Source: Rikenellaceae bacterium
GTDB taxonomy: Bacteria > Bacteroidota > Bacteroidia > Bacteroidales > Rikenellaceae
Direction of reading: 5' to 3'
Assembly (NCBI GenBank): GCA_015059845.1
Contig: SUZR01000006.1
Span: 105,223-169,222, forward strand
DNA length: 64,000 nucleotides
The position numbers were made by a program, and so were the translations under genes. Below the pieces are notes generated by a model. That model saw only the letters and a program-made list of their open reading frames with translations, did no database searches and was not told the origin of the DNA. Positions 45,137 to 55,184 of this stretch are shown here, piece by piece (the stretch's first letter is position 1; each line of letters begins with the position of its first letter).

Positions 45137-46024
45137 TTATTTTTCCGCCTGCTGCTGCATAATGATGCGCTTCAGGCAATATATCATCGATTCGCGCCAA
45201 TGCGGAATCTCTATACCGAATGTTTGCTTGATCTTTGTCTTATCCAATACAGAGAATGGCGGTCGCGTAACCTTTGATGAGAACTCGTTAGAGTGGCAGG
45301 GGTTAATCTTGCATTTGTCGTGACGCATAGCCGTTGCTATCTCCTGTGCGAAGTCGTACCACGAGCATACACCCTCATTCGAGAAGTGGTAAATACCCTC
45401 ATTTCCTGCATAGTAGTCGCCCTCAATAATAGAAAAGATTGCCAATGCCAAGTCGCCAGCATAGGTGGGGGTACCAACCTGGTCAAAAACGACATTCAGA
45501 TTCTCCTTCTCGGCCGTCAGGCGAAGCATTGTCTTCAAAAAGTTATTACCAAACTCCGAATAAAGCCACGCCGTGCGGATGATGATTGCCTTTGTACCCA
45601 CCTCCGCGATGGCCTGCTCGCCGTGTAACTTCGTGCGGCCATAGGCTCCGAGAGGATTCGTGGGCATCTCTTCTGTACGTGGTGTATTACCGTCTGTACC
45701 AAACACATAGTCTGTTGATACGTGGAAGAGTGTGCCATCGGCCGCCTTCATCGCCTCGGCAAGATTTCGTACTGCCGTAGCGTTGATAAGCTCGGCCGTA
45801 GCCTCGTCGTCCTCGGCCTTATCCACATTTGTATATGCAGCGCAGTTTACAATAATCTTTATGTCGTTCTCCTGCGTGAAGGCCATTACCGCATCGCGGT
45901 CCGTAATATCCAACTCGGCAACATCGGTGAAGATATATTCATTTGGCGAAACAGCTCCGAGCTTACGCATCTCATTGCCTAACTGGCCATTAGCTCCCGT
46001 TACAAGAATTCGTTTACTCTGCAT
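45137..46024 (-). CDS. rmlD: dTDP-4-dehydrorhamnose reductase
   Basis: 295-residue final enzyme of dTDP-L-rhamnose synthesis. GANGQLGNEM, NCAAYTNVDKAEDD, STDYVFGTDG and YGRTKLHGE are RmlD signatures. Overlaps rmlC by 11 bp. Confidence 0.95.
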   Translation of the reverse strand: MQSKRILVTGANGQLGNEMRKLGAVSPNEYIFTDVAELDITDRDAVMAFTQENDIKIIVNCAAYTNVDKAEDDEATAELINATAVRNLAEAMKAADGTLFHVSTDYVFGTDGNTPRTEEMPTNPLGAYGRTKLHGEQAIAEVGTKAIIIRTAWLYSEFGNNFLKTMLRLTAEKENLNVVFDQVGTPTYAGDLALAIFSIIEGDYYAGNEGIYHFSNEGVCSWYDFAQEIATAMRHDKCKINPCHSNEFSSKVTRPPFSVLDKTKIKQTFGIEIPHWRESMIYCLKRIIMQQQAEK

Positions 46025-46589
46025 AATAATCTACATTATAATCAAACAAATCCGTTGCATCCTTCAGTTGAGGATGCGCTGCATCCTTGGCCGAAAGTAA
46101 TACATCCTCGGCAGGTAACAGCCAATCAATATCTATATCGGGGTCGTTCCACGCGATAGCACCCTCCGACTGCGGAGCGTACAGATTGTCACACTTATAT
46201 TGGAATATAGCCTCCTCGCTCAATACCGAAAAACCGTGTGCAAAACCTCTGGGGACAAAGAGCTGACGATGATTATCCTCGGTAAGCTCCACGGCTACAT
46301 ACTTGCCAAACGTAGGCGAACCCTTACGAATATCTACCGCAACATCCAATACACGTCCCTTCACTACACGCACCAACTTCGACTGCGCATCCTTGCCTTT
46401 CTGGTAGTGAAGGCCACGCAGCACGCCATACTTCGACTTACTCTCGTTATCCTGCACAAATTTTACGGGGCGCACCTGCTCATCAAACTTTTTCTGTGAA
46501 TAACTCTCGAAGAAATAACCACGAGCATCACCAAATACGTCAGGTTCGATGATGACAACATCCTCAATGGCGGTCTTTATGACTTTCAT
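46014..46589 (-). CDS. rmlC: dTDP-4-dehydrorhamnose 3,5-epimerase
   Basis: 191-residue cupin epimerase. DARGYFFESYS, RGLHYQKG, and PRGFAHGFSVLSE carry the family's catalytic His and substrate residues. Start codon overlaps the rmlA stop by one base. Confidence 0.95.
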   Translation of the reverse strand: MKVIKTAIEDVVIIEPDVFGDARGYFFESYSQKKFDEQVRPVKFVQDNESKSKYGVLRGLHYQKGKDAQSKLVRVVKGRVLDVAVDIRKGSPTFGKYVAVELTEDNHRQLFVPRGFAHGFSVLSEEAIFQYKCDNLYAPQSEGAIAWNDPDIDIDWLLPAEDVLLSAKDAAHPQLKDATDLFDYNVDYYAE

Positions 46590-47491
46590 TACTTGACCTC
46601 CTTTCTCTTACGCTTGAGCTCGTCAACAACCTTCAACAGATACTGGCCATACTGATTCTTAATCATCGGCTGCGCCAACTCAGTCATCTTCTCCTCCGAA
46701 ATCCAACCATTGCGATAGGCTATTCCCTCCAGGCAGGCAATCTTCAAGCCTTGACGCTTCTCGATAACCTCCACGAATATAGAAGCCTCAGCGAGCGAGT
46801 CGTGCGTACCGGTATCGAGCCACGCAAAGCCGCGCTCAAGGGTCTGCACCTTCAGCTCGCCATCATTCAGGAATTGCTGATTCACGGTCGTAATCTCAAG
46901 CTCACCACGAGCTGATGGTTTTATATTTTTTGCAACCTCAACAACCTTGTTGGGATAGAAATATAGGCCTACGACGGCGTAGTTAGACTTTGGATTCTGC
47001 GGTTTCTCCTCAATGCTCAGGCAGTTGCCCTGCTCATCAAACTCCGCCACTCCATAACGCTCGGGGTCATCCACCCAATATCCGAAGACGGTAGCCTTCT
47101 GCTCCTCCTCGGCCGTGAGGACAGCCTCCTTCAACAACTTAGAGAGGCCTGCACCGTGGAAGATATTATCACCCAAGACAAGGCAAGCCGAGTCATCGCC
47201 GATGAACTCCTCTCCGATAATAAACGCCTGCGCAAGTCCATCTGGTGAGGGCTGCTCGGCATACTCAAAATGTACACCATAGTCCGACCCATCACCCAAC
47301 AAGCGCTTGAAGCCAGGCAAATCCTGTGGCGTAGAGATAATCAAAATCTCACGAATACCTGCCAACATCAAAACCGAGATGGGATAATATACCATCGGCT
47401 TATCGTAAATGGGTAACAACTGCTTGCTCACCCCCTTTGTGATAGGATACAACCTTGTTCCACTACCACCGGCTAAGACTATGCCTTTCAT
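46589..47491 (-). CDS. rmlA: Glucose-1-phosphate thymidylyltransferase
   Basis: 300 residues from ATG 47491-47489 ([16 protein letters not shown]). The frame extends 11 codons upstream only through a TTG, which is rejected. [20 protein letters not shown] and GDNIFHG are RmlA signatures. It starts dTDP-L-rhamnose synthesis, so the polysaccharide probably contains rhamnose. Confidence 0.96.
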   Translation of the reverse strand: MKGIVLAGGSGTRLYPITKGVSKQLLPIYDKPMVYYPISVLMLAGIREILIISTPQDLPGFKRLLGDGSDYGVHFEYAEQPSPDGLAQAFIIGEEFIGDDSACLVLGDNIFHGAGLSKLLKEAVLTAEEEQKATVFGYWVDDPERYGVAEFDEQGNCLSIEEKPQNPKSNYAVVGLYFYPNKVVEVAKNIKPSARGELEITTVNQQFLNDGELKVQTLERGFAWLDTGTHDSLAEASIFVEVIEKRQGLKIACLEGIAYRNGWISEEKMTELAQPMIKNQYGQYLLKVVDELKRKRKEVK

Positions 47492-47501
47492 ATAAAAATA
47501 A

Positions 47502-48029
47502 CTAAATAGATGGTTTTCTATCAAATAAGAAACACTTCACCTGTTCAAATATTACCACCACTGCAGAACGCTGATATATTCTTTTGAATTTCCATAAGGA
47601 CTTTAATCTATTCGTAATACTTATGATTCGGCTCTTACATACACCATAACCCTTATTAAAAATAGATTCCTCATAAAACATATCATCAATTATAGAATCA
47701 CAATGTACAGTTTCATAACGAATATCTCTATTATGAAGTTTAAGGCCAAAATACTGCATAGATATTGACGTCAATGCATCTGCAAATTTTGTGTAATGCA
47801 GTTCATCAGTCCATTGATAGAATTCCTTCCAATTAATTTTATCTTGTTCGTTATGCAGTAATAAAGCCCAATCACATACGTGCCTTAATTTAATTCCCTC
47901 TACTAAGAAATGTGTATTAAAATCAGGAGAAGATTTTGTTAATTCCGTTCCAGATATAGGAAGAAATATCTGAATCCTGGATTCACATTTTATCACTATT
48001 TTGGATACGGACAATAAATATATTCTCAA
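47502..48029 (-). pseudogene. Broken C-terminal copy of the NTP_transf_5-like gene
   Basis: About 175 codons open only from a TTG. The text parallels the second half of the intact neighbour: SPDFNT-HFLVEGIKLRHVCDWALLL matches SVDFNALF...HFIQEGIRIRHILDWAFFL as two aligned pieces, KFADALTSI matches KFAQVLTSI, and both share a late LWKF/MWKF. Relative to the intact copy about ten residues (FIIKHAQRHF region) are missing, and the whole nucleotidyltransferase N-terminal half is gone. It has no plausible ATG. Most likely a decayed duplicate. Confidence 0.75.
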
Positions 48030-48062
48030 GACTCTTTTATGTTAATAATTACCACATAACTA

Positions 48063-49139
48063 CTATTTAGGAAGTTGTGGCCTTCTATTAAGATATGAAC
48101 TGAATGCGAAAGTATTCCATACTAATCTAAGATAACCCTCATCAGCCAACGAACGAAATTTCCACATACGGTAAAAACGACGAATAATTCGTCTAATTTT
48201 TTGAAAAAAATTCTCGTGAAACAAGTCTGGCTGGTCACTTATAATATCCATTAATACTATATCTGAAATATTATTATTTACATTCAAACCTTCAATGTTA
48301 ATAGACATCCCTAATTTTTCAACACATATTGACGTAAGTACTTGAGCAAATTTTAGGATTTTACATTCATCCATAATCGGTATAACTTTAGCCCAGTTTA
48401 CATTACTTGATTCTGCATTTAGGAAAAAAGCCCAATCAAGTATATGTCTTATGCGAATACCCTCTTGAATAAAATGACGTTGAGCATGCTTAATAATAAA
48501 TAGAGCATTAAAATCCACAGAAGGATTCAATAATTTTGTATTTCCAATATATCTACAACCAATCCTTATCTGTTCTTGAAGTATTTGTTCTACCCTAATA
48601 CCTAATTTCGTATTATCAAAACTTGTAATAAATTTATGGTTTTCAATGGTAAGGCTCTTATAATATAAATGAGAATGCTTATATCCTGCATCTTCCATCA
48701 TACCACCAATCTCAATTACGGTTTGATCTCCTTCTTCTTTTTTCCCCATAAGAAAACAGTCTAAATCCCCAGACTCACGATAATATGAATTAGGAAAATA
48801 GAGTGCGTATGATATTCCCTTAAGAACTGCAGTTTGAATACCTTTCTCTGATAATTTTTCAGCAAATTCAATTGCTACAGCCTCTTTCTGTTTCATTTGT
48901 ATTTCTATAGAATACGTATGAGAAAGCCATTTTAGAGCAATATCTTTGGGAGGAGCCAATTCTTTGGGAACACTCTTAATCAAATCAAATATTATGGCAA
49001 CAATACCTTGTTTTTTTGAAAATATATATAATTGCGCCCAATCTTTAGGCAAAAAATTATTAAACAATCTCCAATCTACCTTAGTATTATTGATACCACA
49101 AGATAAAAGATAAAAAACTATCGTTTCACATTTTACCAT
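48063..49139 (-). CDS. NTP_transf_5-type nucleotidyltransferase-like protein
   Basis: 358 residues similar to the uncharacterised nucleotidyltransferase family PF14907, found in polysaccharide and peptide-maturation loci. AVLKGISYALYFPNSYYRESGDLDCFL carries the likely S-G-D-x-D metal motif. No biochemical role is established. A truncated copy follows downstream. Very AT-rich. Family call is from recognition, not a search. Confidence 0.72.
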   Translation of the reverse strand: MVKCETIVFYLLSCGINNTKVDWRLFNNFLPKDWAQLYIFSKKQGIVAIIFDLIKSVPKELAPPKDIALKWLSHTYSIEIQMKQKEAVAIEFAEKLSEKGIQTAVLKGISYALYFPNSYYRESGDLDCFLMGKKEEGDQTVIEIGGMMEDAGYKHSHLYYKSLTIENHKFITSFDNTKLGIRVEQILQEQIRIGCRYIGNTKLLNPSVDFNALFIIKHAQRHFIQEGIRIRHILDWAFFLNAESSNVNWAKVIPIMDECKILKFAQVLTSICVEKLGMSINIEGLNVNNNISDIVLMDIISDQPDLFHENFFQKIRRIIRRFYRMWKFRSLADEGYLRLVWNTFAFSSYLNRRPQLPK

Positions 49140-49278
49140 TTCGTTCTATTATTATAGGCAATAATATTAATTGTATTTTGAAATTATTACATTCGTACAC
49201 GCAGGAGCATTATCTCTGAGTTTTAACCCAACACCTATTAATTGTGTTAATATTATTATATCATCATTATTTATCATA

Positions 49279-50325
49279 CTATTTATCTTTGCAGTATATT
49301 TCTAAATAGCCCTGAACCATCTTTTCAACTGTTAGATTATCATTAAATAAAGCTAACGCATTTTGGCTAAATTTATTATATATATCTTTATTTCCCAGAA
49401 TATACTGTATTTTATCCGCAAATATTTGAGCGTTATTTTCTACGGTAAAACCATTGATATTATTTTGCACTATCTCTCTTATACCTCCAACATTTGATGC
49501 GACCACCGGTTTACCAAAACTCATTGCTTCGAGAATAACCATCGGCAAGCCCTCAAAATCTGAAGACAGCATTAACACATCTGCTTTTGAACATAAAGCT
49601 CCTGCATTACGAATATTACCCACAAAATGACAATTAGGTGGCAATATACCAAACTCTGTTATATCACGTTGGTTTCCGACCCATATAAACTCATAATTGG
49701 GCAAACGTTTTGCAGTATCGACAAATAGGTCAACTCGTTTGGGGGCAGCTACTCGCGCTATAGATAACACTATTGGTTTATTCGTGTTAAATTGAGAAAT
49801 CTCGGCTATATCATTAGTGCAGGGGGTAGATATGCCATTATAAACGGTGAATATATTTCTGTTTATCTTCTCGCTCAGTAAATTTATTTCATCATACTTA
49901 CTAACTCCTACGATAGCTTTACAGAAATGCTGTAAACATCTCTCAATGGGTAAAAACTTCCTGAATGCCAATCGAATAGAATCAAAACCGTGAACTGTAT
50001 ATACAGTCTTTTTTGTCGGGAACACAATACGGCCTAATGTTCCCGCCTTAGAAGAATGTAAATGAATAATATCGGGTGTATACTTCTTGTATAATCTTCT
50101 CAGTTCAAAAGCTGCTAACAAATCATTTTTTAATGATATAGAACGTTGTAGGTGGTGGCAATCTTCTTTGATAACCCGATTGCTTACCATATCCCACATT
50201 TTACCATCACCTTGACCAGCAGCCAAAATGACCTCGTGCTTTTTGCTCAGATTATTCGCCAATTGCACAACTACGGTTTGTGCGCCACCCAATTCCGATT
50301 GAGTAATGACTTGAAGAATCTTCAT
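49279..50325 (-). CDS. GT4-family glycosyltransferase
   Basis: 348-residue GT-B enzyme. N-terminal QSELGGAQTVV (acceptor-side Gly loop) and C-terminal SDFEGLPMVILEAMSFGKPVVA, whose EGLP and E-x7-E region contacts the nucleotide-sugar, place it in GT4. It probably adds one sugar of the repeat unit. Cytoplasmic face. Confidence 0.9.
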   Translation of the reverse strand: MKILQVITQSELGGAQTVVVQLANNLSKKHEVILAAGQGDGKMWDMVSNRVIKEDCHHLQRSISLKNDLLAAFELRRLYKKYTPDIIHLHSSKAGTLGRIVFPTKKTVYTVHGFDSIRLAFRKFLPIERCLQHFCKAIVGVSKYDEINLLSEKINRNIFTVYNGISTPCTNDIAEISQFNTNKPIVLSIARVAAPKRVDLFVDTAKRLPNYEFIWVGNQRDITEFGILPPNCHFVGNIRNAGALCSKADVLMLSSDFEGLPMVILEAMSFGKPVVASNVGGIREIVQNNINGFTVENNAQIFADKIQYILGNKDIYNKFSQNALALFNDNLTVEKMVQGYLEIYCKDK

Positions 50326-50411
50326 ACTCTTTTTATATTTTTATTAACGATATAATATGGCCACTACAAAAATATTCATTTGGCTAAGCATATTATATTT
50401 GTTAATTTATA

Positions 50412-51392
50412 TTATGCAAGTCTTGTTTTTAAATATTGATGCAATATATAATCAGTAATTTTCCGTCCAAGATACTTCTGTACCAACGCAACCTTTCTAA
50501 CTTTAGGATGCAAGCGGTACTCTAATAACCAATTATACTTATACAGTTCCCTTAATTCTTCTTTTCGTTGCTCTTGATCCATAAAACCAGTCATAGCCCT
50601 CAATATACAAAGTTGATACGCCCAAAATGAGTATAAAGCATCTCTTACTTGGCCTTCACAATCCTTTTTATTTATTTCGACTCCATCCCTTAATAAGCGA
50701 AATAAGTCACTATATTTCTTATATGAAAAGGACGAGCTAATCGATGTAGAGACTCCTTTTCTATACATATATATATACTGATTTATAAATCTGCACTTAT
50801 TGCTTCTCTTTAACAACTCTATAAACCACGGAATATCCTCACTATAAATACCCTTAATGAACTCAATCTTTCCCTGCAAGCAATCTCTCTTAATAATCTT
50901 CATACAAGCACTCATAGGGAATGTTCCTGAAACTACTAAATTATCAATACACTTAATTGTATGAACTGTTTTCAGGATGTCATCATTATATTTTACCCAA
51001 GGAATAACCTTACCACTCTCTTCATAATAATATGAGCAATTAAAGCCAATGAAATCACAGTCTGGAGTCTTAATTACTTCTTTAACTAATCTTTCTAAAT
51101 CATCAGTATTTGCCCAATAGTCATCACTATCAACGAATACGACATAATCTCCCGTAGCGTGCTGTAATCCCACATTGCGAGCATCGGATAGTCCTCCATT
51201 CGGTTTGTGTATAACTTTTACTCGCATATCATGCTCTGCAAATTTATCACACATAGAAGGGCAATTATCTGGAGACCCGTCATCTACCAAAATAACTTCT
51301 ATATTACGATAGGTCTGAGACAAAATAGAGTTTACACACTGTTCTAAATATCGTTCGACTTTGTAGATTGGGATAATAAAAGATACAACCAT
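50412..51392 (-). CDS. GT2-family glycosyltransferase
   Basis: 326-residue GT-A enzyme. SFIIPIYKVERYLEQCVNSI, VDDGSPDNC, NGGLSDARN and DSDDYW are the canonical GT2 donor and D-x-D motifs. Probably extends the capsule repeat unit. Confidence 0.93.
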   Translation of the reverse strand: MVVSFIIPIYKVERYLEQCVNSILSQTYRNIEVILVDDGSPDNCPSMCDKFAEHDMRVKVIHKPNGGLSDARNVGLQHATGDYVVFVDSDDYWANTDDLERLVKEVIKTPDCDFIGFNCSYYYEESGKVIPWVKYNDDILKTVHTIKCIDNLVVSGTFPMSACMKIIKRDCLQGKIEFIKGIYSEDIPWFIELLKRSNKCRFINQYIYMYRKGVSTSISSSFSYKKYSDLFRLLRDGVEINKKDCEGQVRDALYSFWAYQLCILRAMTGFMDQEQRKEELRELYKYNWLLEYRLHPKVRKVALVQKYLGRKITDYILHQYLKTRLA

Positions 51393-51453
51393 TCTAGCTA
51401 ATTTTTGATAATTTTAATTATTATACCATTGAACTTAAGAAATGTTAATATCG

Positions 51454-52521
51454 TCACTGAAAATATATGAAAGACGATTTGTATTCTGCAGTGCCCATAA
51501 ATACTTTTATAAAGTATATAAATGATGCATAAAACATCCATATAGCCATATCTGCGTATCGACCACGCCTATACAAATTCACGAACAAATAATACAACGG
51601 CATAATAGACGGTATCCAAAAGTAATATGAGAATCTACCTATAAGGTTATTAATTAAAAGTGCACATCTAAATGAATATGATAGTATACCAAATCTGAAA
51701 AACAGATTCTCTTTTTTAGACAAGTTTCCAAATTTAAGCAGCCGTAGAGAATATAAGTATAAAGGAAGCAACAACAACTTAGAAAGTTTATATATGATTC
51801 CCGTAGATGCACTCGTACTCTCTTCATTTGCATACATTCTCTCATAATGTGTTTCTTCTCGTACTTCTTCGGGCAAGAAGCCAATCAAACTTTGGTTAAT
51901 ATATTCATCTGCAGGAATGAGAGAAATTAAACAAGATGCTATCAATAGTATCCTAGGATATTTTGTTAAGAATGTCGTAATTTTTTCTATATATGCAAAT
52001 AAAACACATATAAGAGCTGAAAAGTGAAATCCTCCTGCTAATATGACAAGAGATACTCCTTTAAATTTCTTAGTATACAATTCCACAAAAGCCCAATATA
52101 CGAATACGACTGCAGTACATTGGCGAATACCATTCATTTGATTGTTAAAAAACGTAGATACCGTTATTAGCAAGAAATAAAATATTCCCCAATTTTTAAC
52201 CCCCAATTTATGTGATGCTATAAAAATAACAACGACATTAATTAATGCATATATAAAAAACTGACCTTGTCCAACAAAACCACAATCATAAGCAATTCTA
52301 GACACCCAGGTAAATAGCGGTTCAAAACGGGTACCTCGATGAGGATGCGAGAAGAAACTCTTATAATTCTCGTAATCTGCACCAATTTCAAATTGTCCTC
52401 CAACAATAAATATCCATAACAATATTACTGGCATAATCTTAATCAAGAAAACAGAGGTCTTGTTTTCTTTGATTTGGGATAAATATAGACAGGAGAATAT
52501 AAGGTTTATAATATATAACAT
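51454..52521 (-). CDS. EpsG-like polysaccharide polymerase (Wzy candidate)
   Basis: 355-residue membrane protein with about nine to ten helices. An early GGQFEIGADYENYKSFF motif is typical of EpsG-type polymerases. With the Wzx flippase in the same operon this is the best Wzy candidate; polymerases are poorly conserved, so the call rests on topology and place. Confidence 0.8.
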   Translation of the reverse strand: MLYIINLIFSCLYLSQIKENKTSVFLIKIMPVILLWIFIVGGQFEIGADYENYKSFFSHPHRGTRFEPLFTWVSRIAYDCGFVGQGQFFIYALINVVVIFIASHKLGVKNWGIFYFLLITVSTFFNNQMNGIRQCTAVVFVYWAFVELYTKKFKGVSLVILAGGFHFSALICVLFAYIEKITTFLTKYPRILLIASCLISLIPADEYINQSLIGFLPEEVREETHYERMYANEESTSASTGIIYKLSKLLLLPLYLYSLRLLKFGNLSKKENLFFRFGILSYSFRCALLINNLIGRFSYYFWIPSIMPLYYLFVNLYRRGRYADMAIWMFYASFIYFIKVFMGTAEYKSSFIYFQ

Positions 52522-52525
52522 TGTA

Positions 52526-53236
52526 TTAATGAACTTTATGTCGCTTTGCTTCCTCTACAAACATTTCAAAATCATCAAACATAGCTTTATGATTTTCAAG
52601 CCAACTAACATATCCAGCACCTAATTGGTTGGATATTGGAAGTTTGGGGTATTTATGTATATTACTTTTATCTACAAATAAATGAAATTCCTCATAAAAC
52701 TCTTCGTAATAAGGCTCTCGATCATATCGTTCTATTATACTATTAACGTATTCAAAAGCTTCATTAATACACTCGGTTTTTCTACGTTCATAAAAATCAT
52801 CAACCGAACATATAACTTTTGCTGGCCTTCCAACAGCCACGGAATTACTTGGTATGCTTTTAGAAACTATTGAACCTGCACCAATAATACAATTATCACC
52901 TATTGTAACACCCTTTAATACTATTACATCTGTTCCAAACACAATGTTATTACCAATGTTAACTCGTCCTGATGAATTAATAAAACTGTAATATTTTCGC
53001 ACGAATACACTCGTCGTATAATCATGGGTTAGCAATTGAAAATTTCTATTAAAATCGACATTATTTCCTATAGTAACCAAACTTGGGCGAGTCGTGTCAA
53101 CCCTAATCGTTCCCCTATTCCTAAATACACACCCACTACCGATACAAATACCTTTATTTCTCAAATATTTTATATACCATTTATTCCTAAGTAAAGAAAC
53201 GCAATACAAAAGCTTATTTATAATCTTTTTAATCAT
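52526..53236 (-). CDS. Left-handed beta-helix acyltransferase
   Basis: 236 residues with hexapeptide repeats (about 30-150: NIGNNIVFG, VIVLKGVTIGDNCIIGAGSIVSKSIP as coil phrases, then VGRPAKVI). Probably O-acetylates a sugar of the polysaccharide. The C-terminal 90 residues are an unusual helical extension. Cytoplasmic. Confidence 0.85.
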   Translation of the reverse strand: MIKKIINKLLYCVSLLRNKWYIKYLRNKGICIGSGCVFRNRGTIRVDTTRPSLVTIGNNVDFNRNFQLLTHDYTTSVFVRKYYSFINSSGRVNIGNNIVFGTDVIVLKGVTIGDNCIIGAGSIVSKSIPSNSVAVGRPAKVICSVDDFYERRKTECINEAFEYVNSIIERYDREPYYEEFYEEFHLFVDKSNIHKYPKLPISNQLGAGYVSWLENHKAMFDDFEMFVEEAKRHKVH

Positions 53237-53242
53237 TTTACA

Positions 53243-54037
53243 TTAATCCTTAAAAATACAAGACGATGTATGTAAAGTAATAGAATCTATACTAGGTAAT
53301 CTCATATAATCTCCGTATATATTTTTCAGGTAATTATCAACATTTTTGGGAGCAGGAAATACTCGACCTTCAAATTGGATATTAGTTAATGGATATATAT
53401 CCTCTATATATCGTTCTTTCAAGAAACCACTACCATAAGAATGATGTAGTTCTTTAGTAAACATCCTAAAAATCGGCCGAGCTATAGGTATAGTCCACAA
53501 TGAAAGTTTCTGGAAACATTTAATTGCATACCAAAGAAATTTACTATTACTACACTTACGTCTCCATCGTCCAATTACCTCAAATACTCCACCGTATAAT
53601 CGACAAATGCAACGTGGAACTCTCTCAATACTAAACACATCTACATATAATCCCCTATATTTGTAATATTTATCTAACTCAAATTCACTTATTTGACTAT
53701 TTAGATCTCTTACTTTTGCAAAGGTGCGAAAGTAATTTTCATCTGTATCATATGTCTGAAGTGCATATTTACTATTATTAGGGAATAACTTAACGAACTT
53801 AACATAGTCCTCTCTCATCATCTCTATATCAAGATCATCATCCCACGGGATGAAGCCTCCGTGTCTAACAGCCCCTAATAATGTTCCCGAACTAAGCCAA
53901 TAGTTAATATTATTATCCTTACAAACTTTATCTATATACAACAATATCTCCAACATACGAAGTTGTTGTTTACGAAGCATCGACCCATCTGGGTTGAACC
54001 GCTCTCTAAGTTCTTGCTGAAGTTGTGAATCGATCAT
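53243..54037 (-). CDS. LicD-family phosphotransferase
   Basis: 264 residues. GTLLGAVRHGGFIPWDDDLD (residues 51-70) is the LicD signature, with metal-binding D66/D68/D70. LicD proteins move phosphocholine or a like phospho-alcohol from a CDP carrier onto a glycan. A LicC-like cytidylyltransferase is fused in the same operon (58660-60477), which gives it a donor. No choline uptake or kinase gene is present. Confidence 0.9.
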   Translation of the reverse strand: MIDSQLQQELRERFNPDGSMLRKQQLRMLEILLYIDKVCKDNNINYWLSSGTLLGAVRHGGFIPWDDDLDIEMMREDYVKFVKLFPNNSKYALQTYDTDENYFRTFAKVRDLNSQISEFELDKYYKYRGLYVDVFSIERVPRCICRLYGGVFEVIGRWRRKCSNSKFLWYAIKCFQKLSLWTIPIARPIFRMFTKELHHSYGSGFLKERYIEDIYPLTNIQFEGRVFPAPKNVDNYLKNIYGDYMRLPSIDSITLHTSSCIFKD

Positions 54038-54040
54038 ATA

Positions 54041-55159
54041 TTATCTATAAAAATACTCCTTAAAATATTTTACGAGACCGCAATTGCAGCTCTGAGGACC
54101 ATTGATCTCCCAATTATCATTACCTTCGATGAAAATAGGGCCATTCTCGCCAATCGCTACATCCCAACCGATTGAGTGTAAATTAAGGAACGAATGAAAA
54201 TATTTAGCTTGCTCGATTGTTTCCTTAATGAACGGGATAGTGTAATCTGCGAACTTGATTTTTGAATTTGGGTGCGTATCAATGCGTAATCCGAATTGTG
54301 GTTTTTGTAAACCGTATTCATTGAGTCTACCCGTTGTAAGATTAAATCCTACAGCAACACCACCTTGTGATGTATTATCTACGATACTCCCATTAGTACC
54401 GATTCGTAAGATTGAGGGAAGCACATAAATTTTATTATCCTTCAACGAACGGACTGTCACCAATCGCATCGAATTAATTGATGATGGATGCAACTTAGAT
54501 AGTACTGAATGCTGAGTAATGCATCGTTGAATAAGGAAATCTACACCATCCAGCATTTTTATCAATGTGGATATATCCGAATTATCGTTGTTAATTTTAA
54601 GACATCCACTATTAATTTCTAATTTGAATACTCCCATTCCGCACTCTCCGTCCATCGGTTTACAGAAGAAGGTACCTTCGTATGTTGATATAAATAGTTC
54701 TATTGAAGTATGCTCCCCTTTACCTAAAAGTAAAATATCGCCATTACGAATATATGCTATATTTTCAGGTGTATCAACTCCAAAAGCTGCAGCAAACACT
54801 CCAAAATACAACTTATTTCGAAGAATACAAGAGCTATTGTGGTGTGTTGAGAGATTAAGTTTATCTCTTCTTCGCATAAATTCCCCATACACCAAATAAT
54901 CTTCTTTTTTCCTGAAATTCTTAATATTTAAACCATATAGATAGTAAAACTCATCTACATATCCATATCTAAAAATATTGACACACTGATCCCATAAAAT
55001 ATGAAATTTACTTTTTTCTTCTTTTTCAGGATAATAGTTTACGCCATAAATGGCGGTCGGATGAAAAAGAAGTTTTAAAATGGCTTTAGGCTTAGAATAC
55101 AAATTAGTTACAGCTATGTATATTAAACCATTTACTAAGTTACATAATTTATTTAACAT
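54041..55159 (-). CDS. Sugar-transfer-associated ATP-grasp protein
   Basis: 372-residue ATP-grasp-fold protein of the type annotated as sugar-transfer-associated (PF14397-like). GTFFCKPMDGECGMGV and the late GPIFIEGNDNWEI are ATP-grasp-like nucleotide and metal segments. Such proteins may ligate an amino acid or amine to a glycan carboxyl. Here it lies between LicD and CapA-like genes. The reaction is not known. Confidence 0.8.
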   Translation of the reverse strand: MLNKLCNLVNGLIYIAVTNLYSKPKAILKLLFHPTAIYGVNYYPEKEEKSKFHILWDQCVNIFRYGYVDEFYYLYGLNIKNFRKKEDYLVYGEFMRRRDKLNLSTHHNSSCILRNKLYFGVFAAAFGVDTPENIAYIRNGDILLLGKGEHTSIELFISTYEGTFFCKPMDGECGMGVFKLEINSGCLKINNDNSDISTLIKMLDGVDFLIQRCITQHSVLSKLHPSSINSMRLVTVRSLKDNKIYVLPSILRIGTNGSIVDNTSQGGVAVGFNLTTGRLNEYGLQKPQFGLRIDTHPNSKIKFADYTIPFIKETIEQAKYFHSFLNLHSIGWDVAIGENGPIFIEGNDNWEINGPQSCNCGLVKYFKEYFYR

Positions 55160-55184
55160 TATTATAAAACTAATAGTATATTTT

